Of a stretch of DNA of 64,000 bases, positions 1-9,166 are shown one piece after another. This DNA is from Modicisalibacter tunisiensis (GTDB lineage: Bacteria > Pseudomonadota > Gammaproteobacteria > Pseudomonadales > Halomonadaceae): positions 850,825 through 914,824 of the forward strand of contig NZ_JAGXFD010000001.1 in NCBI RefSeq assembly GCF_020148005.1, read 5' to 3'. How positions within the stretch are numbered: position 1 is the stretch's first letter; each line of letters starts with the position of its first letter. A model generated the notes under the pieces. That model was not told the origin of the DNA, did not search any database, and saw only the letters and a list, made by a program, of their open reading frames with translations. Made by a program: the position numbers and the translations under genes.

Positions 1-1538
1 ACGGCGACGATCAGGAAGTGGATTCCAAGAAGGCCTCGAGAACCCTGGCCAAGTGGGTACGACTGCATCCCCACAACATCGGCCAGAAGGTGGAGGTGAT
101 CGTCGAGCACTACCGGGCCAACGTGAAGCACCTGCTGGACGGTCAGGCCAAGGCCATGGTGGTCACCGCCAGCCGTCAGGAAGCCGTGCGCTATGCGCTC
201 TCCATGCGCCACTACGTGAAGGAGAAGGGCTACCAGGACGTGCATCCGCTGGTGGCCTTTTCGGGCAGCGTGCTGCCGGATGAGGTGATCGAGGAGGAGG
301 TCACCGAGACCAACGCCAAGCTCAACCCGGGCCTCAAGGGGCGCGATCTGGCCGAGGCTTTCGATACCGACGACTACAACGTTATGATCGCGGCCAACAA
401 ATTCCAGACCGGCTTCGATCAGCCCAAGCTGTGCGCCATGTACGTGGACAAGAAGCTGCAGGGCGTGGACTGCGTGCAGACCCTCTCACGGCTCAACCGC
501 ATCTTCCCGGGCAAGGAAACCTTCATCCTCGACTTCTTCAACGACCCCGAGGAAATCCTTGGCGCCTTCGCTCCCTACTACCGCAAGGCCGAGCTGGCCG
601 ATGTCTCCGACGTCAACGTGGTCTACGACCTGCAGCAGACCCTGGATGCCAGCGGAATCTATCACTGGGAGGAGGTCGAGGCTTTCGCTAAGGCCTTCTT
701 CGATCCCAAGGCACCCGCCACCCAACTGAGCTACTACTGCAAGCCGGCCAGGGAACGCTTCACCACGCGCTACAAGGCGATCGTCGATCAGATCCAGACC
801 TGGCAGGCGGCGCGACAGCAGGCCGAGCAACAAGGCGATCAGGCGGGCGTGCACCGCGCCGATCAGGAGCTCAAGGACGCCGGCACCACCCGCGACGAGC
901 TGGACCTGTTCCGCAAGAACCTCGCCAGCTTCGTGCGCACCTATGAGTTCCTGTCGCAGATCGTGCACTTCGACGACCGCGAACTGGAGCAGCTCTGCGT
1001 GTTCGCCAAGCACCTCCAGCCGCTGCTGCGTACCGATCGGAGCGAGGAAGACACCATCGACGTCAGCGAACTCGAGCTGACCCACTACCGGTTGACCAAA
1101 CGCGCCGAGCACCAGCTTCGCCTGGAAGAGAAGCAGGGCGATTATGGCCTTCAGCCGATCAGCGAGGTCGGCTCCGGTAAGCCCCATGATCCCGAGAAGA
1201 AGCGCCTGGACGAGATCATCGACAAGTTGAACGACCTCTATGGAGCCGAAGTCAGCGACGACGACAAGCTGCACTTCGCCAATGGCATCGCCGATCGCAT
1301 CGAGCGGGACGAAGCGGTGATGGCCCAGATCCGGCACCACGACGAGGATCAGGTCATGCACGGCCTCTTCCCCAAGCGGGTCACCGACGCCGTGCTGGAC
1401 GCCATGAGCGATCACGAGAAACTGTCGATGCCGCTGCTGGAGGACGAGAAGACCGGTCGCGAGTTCGCGTTGCTGATCCTCAAGCTGCTGGCGGGGCGTG
1501 AGCGGTCGCAGCAGCAAGGAGGCGATGATCGTCGATGA
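1..1538 (+). CDS. hsdR: Type I restriction endonuclease subunit R (HsdR), 3' part
   Basis: This is the C-terminal part of the motor/nuclease subunit of a type I restriction-modification system, which translocates and cuts unmodified DNA together with HsdM and HsdS. The frame is already open at position 3, so the true start lies before the window; a GTG at 18 is only an internal codon. Helicase motifs V and VI are visible at about fragment residues 128-155 (KFQTGFDQP and VQTLSRLNR), followed by the usual FILDFFN segment. The rest is a charged helical C-terminal domain (about residues 220-505) of the kind that docks R onto the methylase core. The nuclease and Walker A regions, and hsdM/hsdS, would lie upstream and cannot be seen. 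The gene is followed after 65 bp by a second defence-type helicase on the same strand. Confidence 0.85.
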   Translation, partial: GDDQEVDSKKASRTLAKWVRLHPHNIGQKVEVIVEHYRANVKHLLDGQAKAMVVTASRQEAVRYALSMRHYVKEKGYQDVHPLVAFSGSVLPDEVIEEEVTETNAKLNPGLKGRDLAEAFDTDDYNVMIAANKFQTGFDQPKLCAMYVDKKLQGVDCVQTLSRLNRIFPGKETFILDFFNDPEEILGAFAPYYRKAELADVSDVNVVYDLQQTLDASGIYHWEEVEAFAKAFFDPKAPATQLSYYCKPARERFTTRYKAIVDQIQTWQAARQQAEQQGDQAGVHRADQELKDAGTTRDELDLFRKNLASFVRTYEFLSQIVHFDDRELEQLCVFAKHLQPLLRTDRSEEDTIDVSELELTHYRLTKRAEHQLRLEEKQGDYGLQPISEVGSGKPHDPEKKRLDEIIDKLNDLYGAEVSDDDKLHFANGIADRIERDEAVMAQIRHHDEDQVMHGLFPKRVTDAVLDAMSDHEKLSMPLLEDEKTGREFALLILKLLAGRERSQQQGGDDRR

Positions 1539-1603
1539 GACTGCCTTCCCAAGATAATACCCTTTGAATTTCAGAGACGTGGCCCACGCAGGGAGCGCGC
1601 AAC

Positions 1604-4600
1604 ATGCATAACTCTTCACTTCAGCAGAAGCTCGAGCTCGCCCGGCATGAGCTCCTCGACATGGGGCTGCGTGGCAATCCGCTGCTGCATGTGCCCAACA
1701 ACAAGCGCTTCCTCGACATCGTGGACGAGCGATCGACCGAGATCGCCAACATTCTGGTCGAGGAAAAGAAGGCCATGCGCTTTCTGCCGCTGCCGGAGGC
1801 TTACGAGAAGGACGAATCCGACTCGGATGACGAGCTGGCTGCGGAGCAGGACGAGGAGCAGGAGCCTCTTCCTCCCCTGGAGGCGTATCTCGAGCAGGAG
1901 CAGGGCGAGGAGCGGTTCAGCGACCTCTATCTGCAGACGCGCCTACCGGCTCGCGAGCTGGATACGCGACTGATCAAGCTGGAAAACGAAGCTCATACCC
2001 TGCTTCAGGAGCAGGGCATCGAGGTGCTGTATCTGGCGCTGGGGTTCCTGGAGTGGTACGAGGATGAGAACGCCCATACACCGCGTCATGCGCCACTGAT
2101 CCTGCTGCCGGTGGAGCTTCAGCGGGAGTCGGCTCGCGCCGGCTTTACGCTGTCGTTCACCAATGCCGAGATGGGCGGCAACCTGGCTTTGGCCGCCAGG
2201 CTGAAACAGGACTTCCGTCTGACGCTTCCCGAGTTCGACGAAGAGACATCGCTGGTGGATTACTTCGGCCAGGTCCAGCAGATGATCGCCGATCGCCCTC
2301 GCTGGAAGGTGCATGTCGATCAGATACGGCTGGGGCTCTTCTCGTTCGGCAAGTTCCAGATGTATACCGATCTGGATCCGAACAACTGGCCAGACTCTCA
2401 TCCACTGCTGGAACACCCTCAGCTCGAGAAACTGTTCGAGACCGGATACCGCGAGGATGCCGAGCGTCTCGAGGCGTCTTCCGGCCATGACCTGCTCAAG
2501 ACCCCCGAGTCCCTTCACCTGGTCAAGGACGCCGACTCCAGCCAGCTCGAGGCCATTCTCGCGGTGATGGAAGGCGCCAGCCTGGTGGTCCAGGGGCCGC
2601 CGGGAACCGGCAAGTCGCAGACGATCAGCAACCTCATCGGAGAGGCGCTGGCGCGCGGCAAGAAGGTCCTGTTCGTCGCCCAGAAGATGGCGGCCCTGGA
2701 CGTCGTGAAGTCACGCCTGGATGAGTGTCATCTCGGCGATGCCGTGCTGGAACTGCACAGCCACAAGAGCAACAAGAAGGCGGTCCTCGATTCGCTGCGC
2801 CGCGTGTTCGATAACGGGCGCCCCAGGGTACCGGATCGCTCAAGCGCGTATCAGCGTCTCGGCGAGGTGCGCGAGTCACTGGATAGCTATGTGGAAGAGC
2901 TCCGGGCACCCATCCTGGCCTCGCAGACCGACTACGTGACGGCACTGGGGAAGATGCTGCAGCTCCAGCGTGATGAACGCTTGCAGGCATTGCAGCGGAT
3001 CGACTTCGAGCGTCTCCGCCACTGGGGCCCCCAGGAGCTGGCGCGAGGGCAGCGTGCCATGGATGCCATGGGTGATTATCTGGCCGAGTACGGGCCGCCC
3101 TCCGAGAATCCTTACCGTGACTCGCGGCGCCATGACCTGTCGCCCGGCGAAGAACAAGAGCTTCGCAAGCGGGTTCAGCAGGCCGCCGACCAGCTGACGG
3201 AACTGAACGACAATGCCGTCAGCCTCGCCCAGGCCATGCAGCTGCCGATTCCGCAGGACTTCGATGACATTGCCATCCTTCAGCGGGCCGGCAAGCGAGC
3301 GCTCAATGCCCCGCACCTGGCCGGGGTAAAGGTAAATACCGAGCAGTGGCAGGCCCGTCGTGACGAGGTGCATCAGGCCATCGCTGCCGGTCAGGCGCTG
3401 TCGCGTACCCGTGACGCCATGCAGCCACACTTCATCGAGGCGGTGTATGACGCCGACCTGCTGCCGATTCGCACCGGGCTCGCCGGACGGGCCGACAAGT
3501 GGTGGCGCATCTTTTCCGGCGAGTATCGGCGTGCCGCTTCCACCTTGAAAGGCTATGCCCGCGGGCAGCTGACGGGCACGCCGGTAGACTGGCTGGGCTG
3601 GGTGGATGAGCTGCTGGAAGCCCAGCAACACCGCAAGACGCTGGAGCGCCTGTCCCCCACCTGTCAGACCCTGTTCGGGGCACAGTGGCAGGGCGAGGAA
3701 AGTGACTGGTCGGTGCTGGCGCAGCTCGCCGAGTGGATCATCGACCTGTACGAGGCGATCGGCAAGGGAGAGTTGCCGGCGGGGCTGGCGGCCTTCCTGG
3801 ATGGCAATCCGGACCTGCGTGAATACACAAACCAGGTCGAGGCACTGCAATCCCAGTCGGAGCGCGTCCGGGGAATGCTTCAGGATTTGTGCCGGCAGAT
3901 TGAATGGGACGAGGAAGTCTCGGCGTTGACGCTGGACACCTGGCATCAGCGGCTTGCCGGCTGGCGGGACACCGCTCAACTGTATGCCGTGGTCCGCTTC
4001 AATCAGCTGAGCGAAGATATCGAGAAAGCCGAGCTGGGGCACCTGACGGCAACCCTGGCCAGCTGGTCTCATGCGCCGCGTGCCCTGAGCGCATGGCTGG
4101 AACTGAGCTATTTCGGCGGCCTGGTGGATCATGCCTATGTCGAGCGTCCGCGCCTGGCGCGTTTCGACCGGCTGACTCACGAGCGCCTCATTCAGGAATT
4201 CAATCAGCTGGATGGGGCCAGCTTCCAGTACGCCCAGGAATCGCTGGTCGAGCGGCTGCATGCCAACCTCCCGTCCAAGTATGCGCCGGGGGAAATGGAT
4301 ATCCTGCGCCGGGAGTTCACCAAGAAGCGCCGCCACCTGCCCATTCGCAAATTGCTGCGTGAAGCCGGGGCCGTCATCCAGCAGGCCAAGCCGGTATTCA
4401 TGATGAGTCCGATGTCGGTGGCGGGTTATCTCGCTCAAGGGAATCTGGACTTCGACCTGGTGATCTTCGACGAGGCGAGTCAGATCCCGGCCCCCGAGGC
4501 CCTGGGCGCCATCCTGCGTGGCCGTCAGGTCGTCGTGGTCGGCGACAGCAAGCAGATGCCTCCTACCAACTTCTTCGGGCAGTCTGTCGAGCTCAGTGAC

Positions 4601-6415
4601 GAGGAGGCCGAAGAGAGCGCCACGGCCGACGTGGAGAGCATCCTTGGCATGATGAAGGCGCAAGGCATGCCGGAACGCATGCTGCGCTGGCACTACCGCA
4701 GTCGCCACCACTCCCTGATTGCCGTCTCGAACGATCAGTTCTACGACAATCAGTTACTGATCTTCCCCAGTCCGGGCGTCCACCCGGAGGCCAGGGGCCT
4801 GCATTTTCGCCACCTGCCGGAAACCCATTACGACCGGGGCGGTTCACGGACCAACGCCGGTGAAGCCCGAGCCATTGCCGAGGCAGTGATCCAGCACGCC
4901 CGACAGTCGCCCCAGCTGTCGCTCGGGGTGGTGGCTTTCAGTACCGCGCAACGCGAAGCCATTCTGCTGGAGGTGGAGCGCCTGCGCCGCGAGCACGAGG
5001 AGCTCGAACACTTCTTCCGCCACCACGATGGTGGTGACGAATTTTTCATCAAGAACCTGGAAAACGTCCAGGGTGATGAGCGTGATGTGATCTTCATCAG
5101 TGTGGGGTACGGCCGGACGTCGGCGGGTCGCCTGGGGCAAAACTTCGGCCCGATCAACAAGACGGGCGGCGAGCGACGCCTGAACGTGCTGATTTCTCGC
5201 GCACGGCTGGCCATGGACGTCTTTGCCAACTTCCAGGCCGATGAGTTGAAGGTCACCGAGTCATCGCCATTCGGGGTCCGTGCCTTGCACGCCTTCCTCA
5301 AGTACGCCGAGACGGGAGAGTTGCCGACCCACGAGATGACGGACAGGGAACCGGATTCGCCCTTTGAGTGGGAGGTGATGCGAGCCATCCAGGACCTGGG
5401 TTACGAGGTCCAGCCGCAGGTGGGGAGTCAGGGCTTCTTCATCGATCTGGCGGTACGGGATCCCGAGGCACCGGGACGCTTCCTGCTGGCCGTGGAATGT
5501 GATGGAGCCAGCTATCACAGCAGCGCCGTGGCCAGGGATCGGGACCGGTTACGGCAGTCGGTGCTGGAGGGTCTGGGCTGGCGATTCCACCGCATCTGGA
5601 GCACCGAGTGGTTCCGTAATGCCGCGACCGAGACCCAGCGCCTGAAGGAGGCCATCGAGGCCGCTCAGCGCCATCAGAGAGCGCTTGAAGCAACGAGCTC
5701 CGGCGCCGAGGAGGCCATCTCTGGCGAAAATTCTCAAGACACCCCGGGCCTCCCCGTGGATACCGACGACGAAGCGGCTGAGCCACCGGTGATTTCGGCC
5801 AGCATCGAGCGAGAGACTGCCTCCCAGGCGGCGCCCCGTATCCCGGCCTACGCGCCTGTGAACACGGACACCCTGGGGCTTTCGCCCGCTGATAGCCAGT
5901 TCGAGGAAATCCCCCGTGACCGACTTCAACAGGCCATTCACCGGGTGGTGGCACACGAAGGCCCCATGCACATCAAGATGCTGCTCTCGAGGCTGACCGA
6001 CGCGACAGGCCTGCAGCGGGCCGGGGCGCGGATCCAGCGTCGGGTCGAGGCCGAGAGTCAGTCGCTGGAGCGTCAGGGACGTTTACAGCGTCAGGGGGAC
6101 TTCCTGAATACGCCGGAACGGGCGGTACCGCCTCGGCGCGACTGGAGCAGCCTGCCTGCCAGCGAGCGCAAGTTTGAGCTCGTGCCGCCCAGTGAACTGG
6201 AGCAGGCGCTCATGCTCACCCTGAAGAACAGTGTCTCGATCGAGCCAGTGGATGCGATGGGAGCGGCCATCAACCTGCTTGGCTTCAAGCGCCTGACCAA
6301 GCCGATCCGCCAGCGTGTCGAAACCGTGCTTCATGAGCTACATGACCGGGGTGAGGTGCAGGAGCGCAATGGGCGTTTGCAGCTGGCCGACCCCACGGTT
6401 CACGGGCACGTCTAG
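1604..6415 (+). CDS. DUF4011 / SF1 helicase / Vsr-like nuclease / DUF3320 giant protein (Hhe-like defence protein)
   Basis: A 1603-residue protein. An N-terminal DUF4011-like region (about residues 5-200, with the LLDMGLRGNPLLHV signature) precedes a superfamily-1 helicase. The Walker A is GPPGTGKSQ near residue 333, Walker B is IFDEAS near 957, then VVVGDSKQMPP near 980, NVQGDERDVIFIS near 1155 and RRLNVLISRAR near 1190. Next comes a PD-(D/E)XK/Vsr-like nuclease region (about 1254-1335) with FEWEVMRAI, FIDLAV and AVECDGASYH. The C terminus carries a DUF3320-like module (about 1434-1505) and a similar stretch near 1525-1595. This architecture matches, from memory, the single-gene antiphage system called Hhe. 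GGGAG sits 8 bases before the ATG. Being next to hsdR supports a defence role; the actual trigger and target are unknown. Confidence 0.8.
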   Translation: MHNSSLQQKLELARHELLDMGLRGNPLLHVPNNKRFLDIVDERSTEIANILVEEKKAMRFLPLPEAYEKDESDSDDELAAEQDEEQEPLPPLEAYLEQEQGEERFSDLYLQTRLPARELDTRLIKLENEAHTLLQEQGIEVLYLALGFLEWYEDENAHTPRHAPLILLPVELQRESARAGFTLSFTNAEMGGNLALAARLKQDFRLTLPEFDEETSLVDYFGQVQQMIADRPRWKVHVDQIRLGLFSFGKFQMYTDLDPNNWPDSHPLLEHPQLEKLFETGYREDAERLEASSGHDLLKTPESLHLVKDADSSQLEAILAVMEGASLVVQGPPGTGKSQTISNLIGEALARGKKVLFVAQKMAALDVVKSRLDECHLGDAVLELHSHKSNKKAVLDSLRRVFDNGRPRVPDRSSAYQRLGEVRESLDSYVEELRAPILASQTDYVTALGKMLQLQRDERLQALQRIDFERLRHWGPQELARGQRAMDAMGDYLAEYGPPSENPYRDSRRHDLSPGEEQELRKRVQQAADQLTELNDNAVSLAQAMQLPIPQDFDDIAILQRAGKRALNAPHLAGVKVNTEQWQARRDEVHQAIAAGQALSRTRDAMQPHFIEAVYDADLLPIRTGLAGRADKWWRIFSGEYRRAASTLKGYARGQLTGTPVDWLGWVDELLEAQQHRKTLERLSPTCQTLFGAQWQGEESDWSVLAQLAEWIIDLYEAIGKGELPAGLAAFLDGNPDLREYTNQVEALQSQSERVRGMLQDLCRQIEWDEEVSALTLDTWHQRLAGWRDTAQLYAVVRFNQLSEDIEKAELGHLTATLASWSHAPRALSAWLELSYFGGLVDHAYVERPRLARFDRLTHERLIQEFNQLDGASFQYAQESLVERLHANLPSKYAPGEMDILRREFTKKRRHLPIRKLLREAGAVIQQAKPVFMMSPMSVAGYLAQGNLDFDLVIFDEASQIPAPEALGAILRGRQVVVVGDSKQMPPTNFFGQSVELSDEEAEESATADVESILGMMKAQGMPERMLRWHYRSRHHSLIAVSNDQFYDNQLLIFPSPGVHPEARGLHFRHLPETHYDRGGSRTNAGEARAIAEAVIQHARQSPQLSLGVVAFSTAQREAILLEVERLRREHEELEHFFRHHDGGDEFFIKNLENVQGDERDVIFISVGYGRTSAGRLGQNFGPINKTGGERRLNVLISRARLAMDVFANFQADELKVTESSPFGVRALHAFLKYAETGELPTHEMTDREPDSPFEWEVMRAIQDLGYEVQPQVGSQGFFIDLAVRDPEAPGRFLLAVECDGASYHSSAVARDRDRLRQSVLEGLGWRFHRIWSTEWFRNAATETQRLKEAIEAAQRHQRALEATSSGAEEAISGENSQDTPGLPVDTDDEAAEPPVISASIERETASQAAPRIPAYAPVNTDTLGLSPADSQFEEIPRDRLQQAIHRVVAHEGPMHIKMLLSRLTDATGLQRAGARIQRRVEAESQSLERQGRLQRQGDFLNTPERAVPPRRDWSSLPASERKFELVPPSELEQALMLTLKNSVSIEPVDAMGAAINLLGFKRLTKPIRQRVETVLHELHDRGEVQERNGRLQLADPTVHGHV

Positions 6416-6773
6416 CCGCTTTTCGCCTGTACCGAAGGAATGGCTTGGGCAGGGCCTGCAGGAGTGAGCGAGTCGCCGAAGCCAGCTGTCTTCCTTCGGT
6501 GGCAGCCGATGAGCAGATGGATGGGCGGCCGGCTTCCTGTTTCGTCTTGTGACGGTGAGGCGCCGATCTCGATCAGGCGCCCTCCAGGCAGCCGAATTGG
6601 CGACCCCGGGCGCCGCCGTGGTTATCAGGACACGGCCCCGTACACGCATGGCTTGCGGGGCTTGCCTGATCGGCCCGCCCGGACGCGTGTCACCTATATG
6701 TCACCCAGCGCACCCACCAACGAAAAACCGCCACCCGGACTCGTCCGTAAGTGGCGGTTTTTGCAGTAACTTT
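6416..6773. other. Intergenic region between defence genes and tRNA-Arg
   Basis: This stretch of about 360 bases lacks a convincing gene: the open frames in it have no ribosome binding site and no recognisable product. Its only clear structure is the terminator hairpin at 6723-6762. It may hold the junction between the defence genes and the core chromosome, but no attachment-site duplicate of the tRNA 3' end is visible inside the window. Confidence 0.5.
6723..6762 (-). terminator. Intrinsic terminator downstream of tRNA-Arg
   Basis: A perfect 12-base inverted repeat (6723-6734 with 6751-6762) made of AAAAACCGCCAC and its complement, with a 16-base loop. Because both arms end in A/T runs it can act in both directions. 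It lies 12 bases beyond the tRNA-Arg CCA end. Confidence 0.85.
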
Positions 6774-6850
6774 TGGCCCGCCCTATAGGATTCGAACCTA
6801 TGACCTTTGCCTCCGGAGGGCAACGCTCTATCCAGCTGAGCTAAGGGCGG
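6774..6850 (-). tRNA. tRNA-Arg (anticodon CCG)
   Basis: A 77-base cloverleaf on the minus strand. The acceptor arms CCGCCCT and AGGGCGG pair fully, and the D arm GCTC/GAGC is present. The anticodon loop CTCCGGA gives CCG, the T loop is TTCGAAT, and the 3' CCA is encoded (6774-6776) after discriminator G. It reads CGG arginine codons. It sits between the defence genes and the urate regulator and is a typical target for island integrases. Confidence 0.96.
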
Positions 6851-6935
6851 ATGGCCGACACGTTCGACGTATCGACGCGCCGTATCCTAACCGCTGCGCC
6901 GCGAGGTGTCCAGCGCCGTGCCACACGGCTCTCCG

Positions 6936-7688
6936 TTACAGGGCGAAGATCTGGCGCAGGTCCGGAGTCTCCTCCTGCTCCTCCTCGATCGACAGCGAGG
7001 CCTCGATCGCCTTGAGGTGGCGGCCCATGAAGGCGGTGGCCCGTTCGCCGCGCCCAGCCTCGAGGTGGTTGATCAACTCGTCGTGATCGTGGGACTCGCA
7101 GCCCAGATGGCCGGCGCTGCCGTAGACGGCCAGGATCAGCGACGAACGCGAGCACAGCCGGCCGATGAACTCGGCCAGCGTGGCGTTGCCGGACAATTGG
7201 GCCAGGTGCTCGTGAAAGGCGGCGGAGAGCTTGATGGCGCTGCTCTGCTCGCCCTCGCGGAGCGCCTGACGCTCGCGGCCGGCCAGCTCGCGCAGCTCGC
7301 GCACGTCGGCAGGGGTGATGCGCCGGGCCACGGCCTCCATGATGCCGCACTCGACCATCTGCCGGGCGGCAAAGACGTCGCGGGCTTCCTCCGCGGTGGG
7401 GCGGGTGACGCTGGCGCCGCGCCGGGGCGTGAGGGTCACCAGGTGCTCATGGGCGAGGCGCTGGAGAATCTTGCGGATGCCGGTCCGGCTGATCCCGAAG
7501 ACATCGGCCAGCGCATCCTCGCGCAGCCGGGCGCCGGGACGCAGGCGATGCTCGATGATGGCATCGCTGATGGTGCGGTAGATGGCATCGTGGCGCTGGG
7601 CGCCGTCACCGTTCTTGCCGCGGCGACGCTTTGCCGGCTCGCCGCGAGCCGGTACCTGGCTGCCCTCCGACGATGGCTGCTCGGTCAT
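6936..7688 (-). CDS. GntR family (FCD subfamily) transcriptional regulator of urate genes
   Basis: A 250-residue DNA-binding repressor or activator. The N-terminal third is a GntR winged helix-turn-helix (IIEHRLRPGARLREDALA, then ISRTGIRKILQRLAHEHLV). The C-terminal region is an all-helical FCD ligand-binding domain with the metal-binding type residues of DVFAARQMVE and FHEHLAQLSGN and a late HDHDELINHLE. The ATG at 7688 is preferred to an upstream in-frame ATG at 7769, because the extra residues do not resemble the family. The gene runs in the same direction as puuD and uraH, 132 bases downstream of puuD, so control of urate catabolism is a reasonable inference. Palindromes in its upstream region suggest autoregulation. 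Confidence 0.85.
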   Translation of the reverse strand: MTEQPSSEGSQVPARGEPAKRRRGKNGDGAQRHDAIYRTISDAIIEHRLRPGARLREDALADVFGISRTGIRKILQRLAHEHLVTLTPRRGASVTRPTAEEARDVFAARQMVECGIMEAVARRITPADVRELRELAGRERQALREGEQSSAIKLSAAFHEHLAQLSGNATLAEFIGRLCSRSSLILAVYGSAGHLGCESHDHDELINHLEAGRGERATAFMGRHLKAIEASLSIEEEQEETPDLRQIFAL

Positions 7689-7700
7689 GATCGGGTCCCC

Positions 7701-7734
7701 GTATCGGCTGTCATCGATACGGCCCATTGTATAC
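7701..7734. promoter_or_regulatory. Putative GntR operator/promoter region
   Basis: Two symmetric motifs lie upstream of the GntR gene: an inverted repeat GTATCG-N8-CGATAC at 7701-7720, and TTGTATAC, with its GTATAC palindrome, at 7727-7734. TTGTATAC also occurs in the uraH-uraD divergent promoter. The minus-strand TACAAT formed by the second motif could equally be a -10 box. Confidence 0.4.
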
Positions 7735-7820
7735 GGATATGACCGCGAGCGACGACTTACCCGCCACACGCACGCGACGGCGGCCCGCCGCAGACCGGCG
7801 GACCGCCTGACGCGATCGAC

Positions 7821-9113
7821 TCACTCACCCCAGGCGGCGATCGCCTGACGCTCCTCGTCGGTCATGTGGGTCATGTTGCCCAGCGGCATGTAGCCACTGC
7901 CGACGACCTGCTTGATCTGCGCCATCTGGCGCTCGATCTCGGCGCGGGTATCGAACATGACCCCGGCCGGGGCCGCCGTGAAGGCGGCGTGCGACGGGTT
8001 CTTCGAGTGGCAGACCGTGCAGCGCTCCTCGATGATCGGCTGGATGCGCGCCAGCGCCCCCTGCCCCTCTGCCGAGGCGGACGAGCCGGCGGAGGCGCTG
8101 GATGCCGCGGCATCGGCTGACGCCGGTGCCTCGCTCGCGGCCCGGGCACTGCCGGTGTCGGCCGCCCCCTTGTCGACCGGCGCCGACGACGGCGCGGCGA
8201 ACCAGATGGCCACCAGGATCAGCGCCACGCCGGCGGCCGGATAGGCCGGACGGATGCGCCCGGCATGCATCAGCACGAAGAACTGACGGATCAGCGCCCC
8301 GGAGAAGATGAACAGCACCATGATCACCCAGGCATGGGGATGCGAGTAGGTGAAGGAATAGTGGTTGCTGAGCATCAGGAACACGACCGGCAGCGTGAAG
8401 TAGGTGTTGTGCACCGAGCGCTGCTTGCCGCGCTTGCCGTCGAGCGGGTCCGGCGTCTCGCCGGCCTTCATCGCCTTCACCATGCGCCGCTGGCCGGGGA
8501 TGATCCAGAAGAACACGTTGGCCGACATGGCGGTGGCCATCACCGCCCCGGTCAGCAGGAAGGCGGCACGCCCCGAGAAGATCTGCGTGCTCAGGTAGGC
8601 GACGATCACCATCATCACCGCCACGGCGATGCTCAGCAGCCCGTCCCGGGTCATGTCGGGGCTGATGCGCTTGCACAGCTCGTTGTAGACCAGCCAGCCG
8701 CCGAACAGGAAGGCCAGCGCCAGCAGGTTGGCCTGCCAGCCGGCCAGGCTGGCCGCCCAGGCCCAGTCGCTGGAGTGGTTGATCAGGTAGAAGTCCGGCT
8801 TGGCGAGATACAGCAGCAGGAACAGGCCGAACCCGGACAGCCAGGTGGTGTAGGCCTTCCAGAATGACCAGTGCAGGTCCGCGGGCAGCTTGGCCGGCGC
8901 GCTGGCGTATTTCTGGTTATGGTAGAAACCGCCGCCGTGCACCGCCCACATCTCGCCGAAGACCCCCTTGCTCTGGTCCTCGGCGGCCTTGGGCGGACGC
9001 AGGCTGTTGTCCAGCATGACGAAGTAGATCGATTCGCCGATCCAGGCGATCGCCGCGATGACGTGCAGCCAGCGCAGCAGCAGGTTTCCGAAGTCGATGA
9101 GGTACGCTTCCAT
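7821..9113 (-). CDS. puuD: Urate hydroxylase PuuD (membrane protein with C-terminal cytochrome c domain)
   Basis: A 430-residue inner-membrane protein that oxidises urate to 5-hydroxyisourate, passing electrons to the respiratory chain rather than to oxygen directly as the soluble uricase does. The first residues (LLLRWLHVIAAIAWIGESIYF) begin a bundle of about eight hydrophobic helices. These are followed by an Ala/Ser-rich linker (about 315-350) and a cytochrome c domain with the haem motif CTVCH near residue 364 and an axial-type Met in GYMPLGNMT. It is followed by the regulator gene and preceded by uraH, both on the same strand. The ribosome binding site is weak. Confidence 0.92.
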   Translation of the reverse strand: MEAYLIDFGNLLLRWLHVIAAIAWIGESIYFVMLDNSLRPPKAAEDQSKGVFGEMWAVHGGGFYHNQKYASAPAKLPADLHWSFWKAYTTWLSGFGLFLLLYLAKPDFYLINHSSDWAWAASLAGWQANLLALAFLFGGWLVYNELCKRISPDMTRDGLLSIAVAVMMVIVAYLSTQIFSGRAAFLLTGAVMATAMSANVFFWIIPGQRRMVKAMKAGETPDPLDGKRGKQRSVHNTYFTLPVVFLMLSNHYSFTYSHPHAWVIMVLFIFSGALIRQFFVLMHAGRIRPAYPAAGVALILVAIWFAAPSSAPVDKGAADTGSARAASEAPASADAAASSASAGSSASAEGQGALARIQPIIEERCTVCHSKNPSHAAFTAAPAGVMFDTRAEIERQMAQIKQVVGSGYMPLGNMTHMTDEERQAIAAWGE

Positions 9114-9166
9114 CAGCCAATACTCGTGTTATGCGTTGTTATTGCTTGCCGGCCCCGTGGCGGGCG

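Noticed and set aside
486..1619. Long minus-strand open frame antisense to hsdR
   Set aside because: GC-rich genes commonly leave a long open frame on the other strand; its translation has no recognisable family and no ribosome site, while the plus-strand frame is clearly HsdR.
2876..4711. 611-codon minus-strand open frame inside the giant helicase gene
   Set aside because: It is a mirror of the helicase codons, with repetitive His/Gln/Leu composition and no motif.
6440..6769. 109-codon plus-strand frame after the defence gene
   Set aside because: It has no ribosome site, runs through the terminator hairpin, and the product looks like random GC-rich translation.
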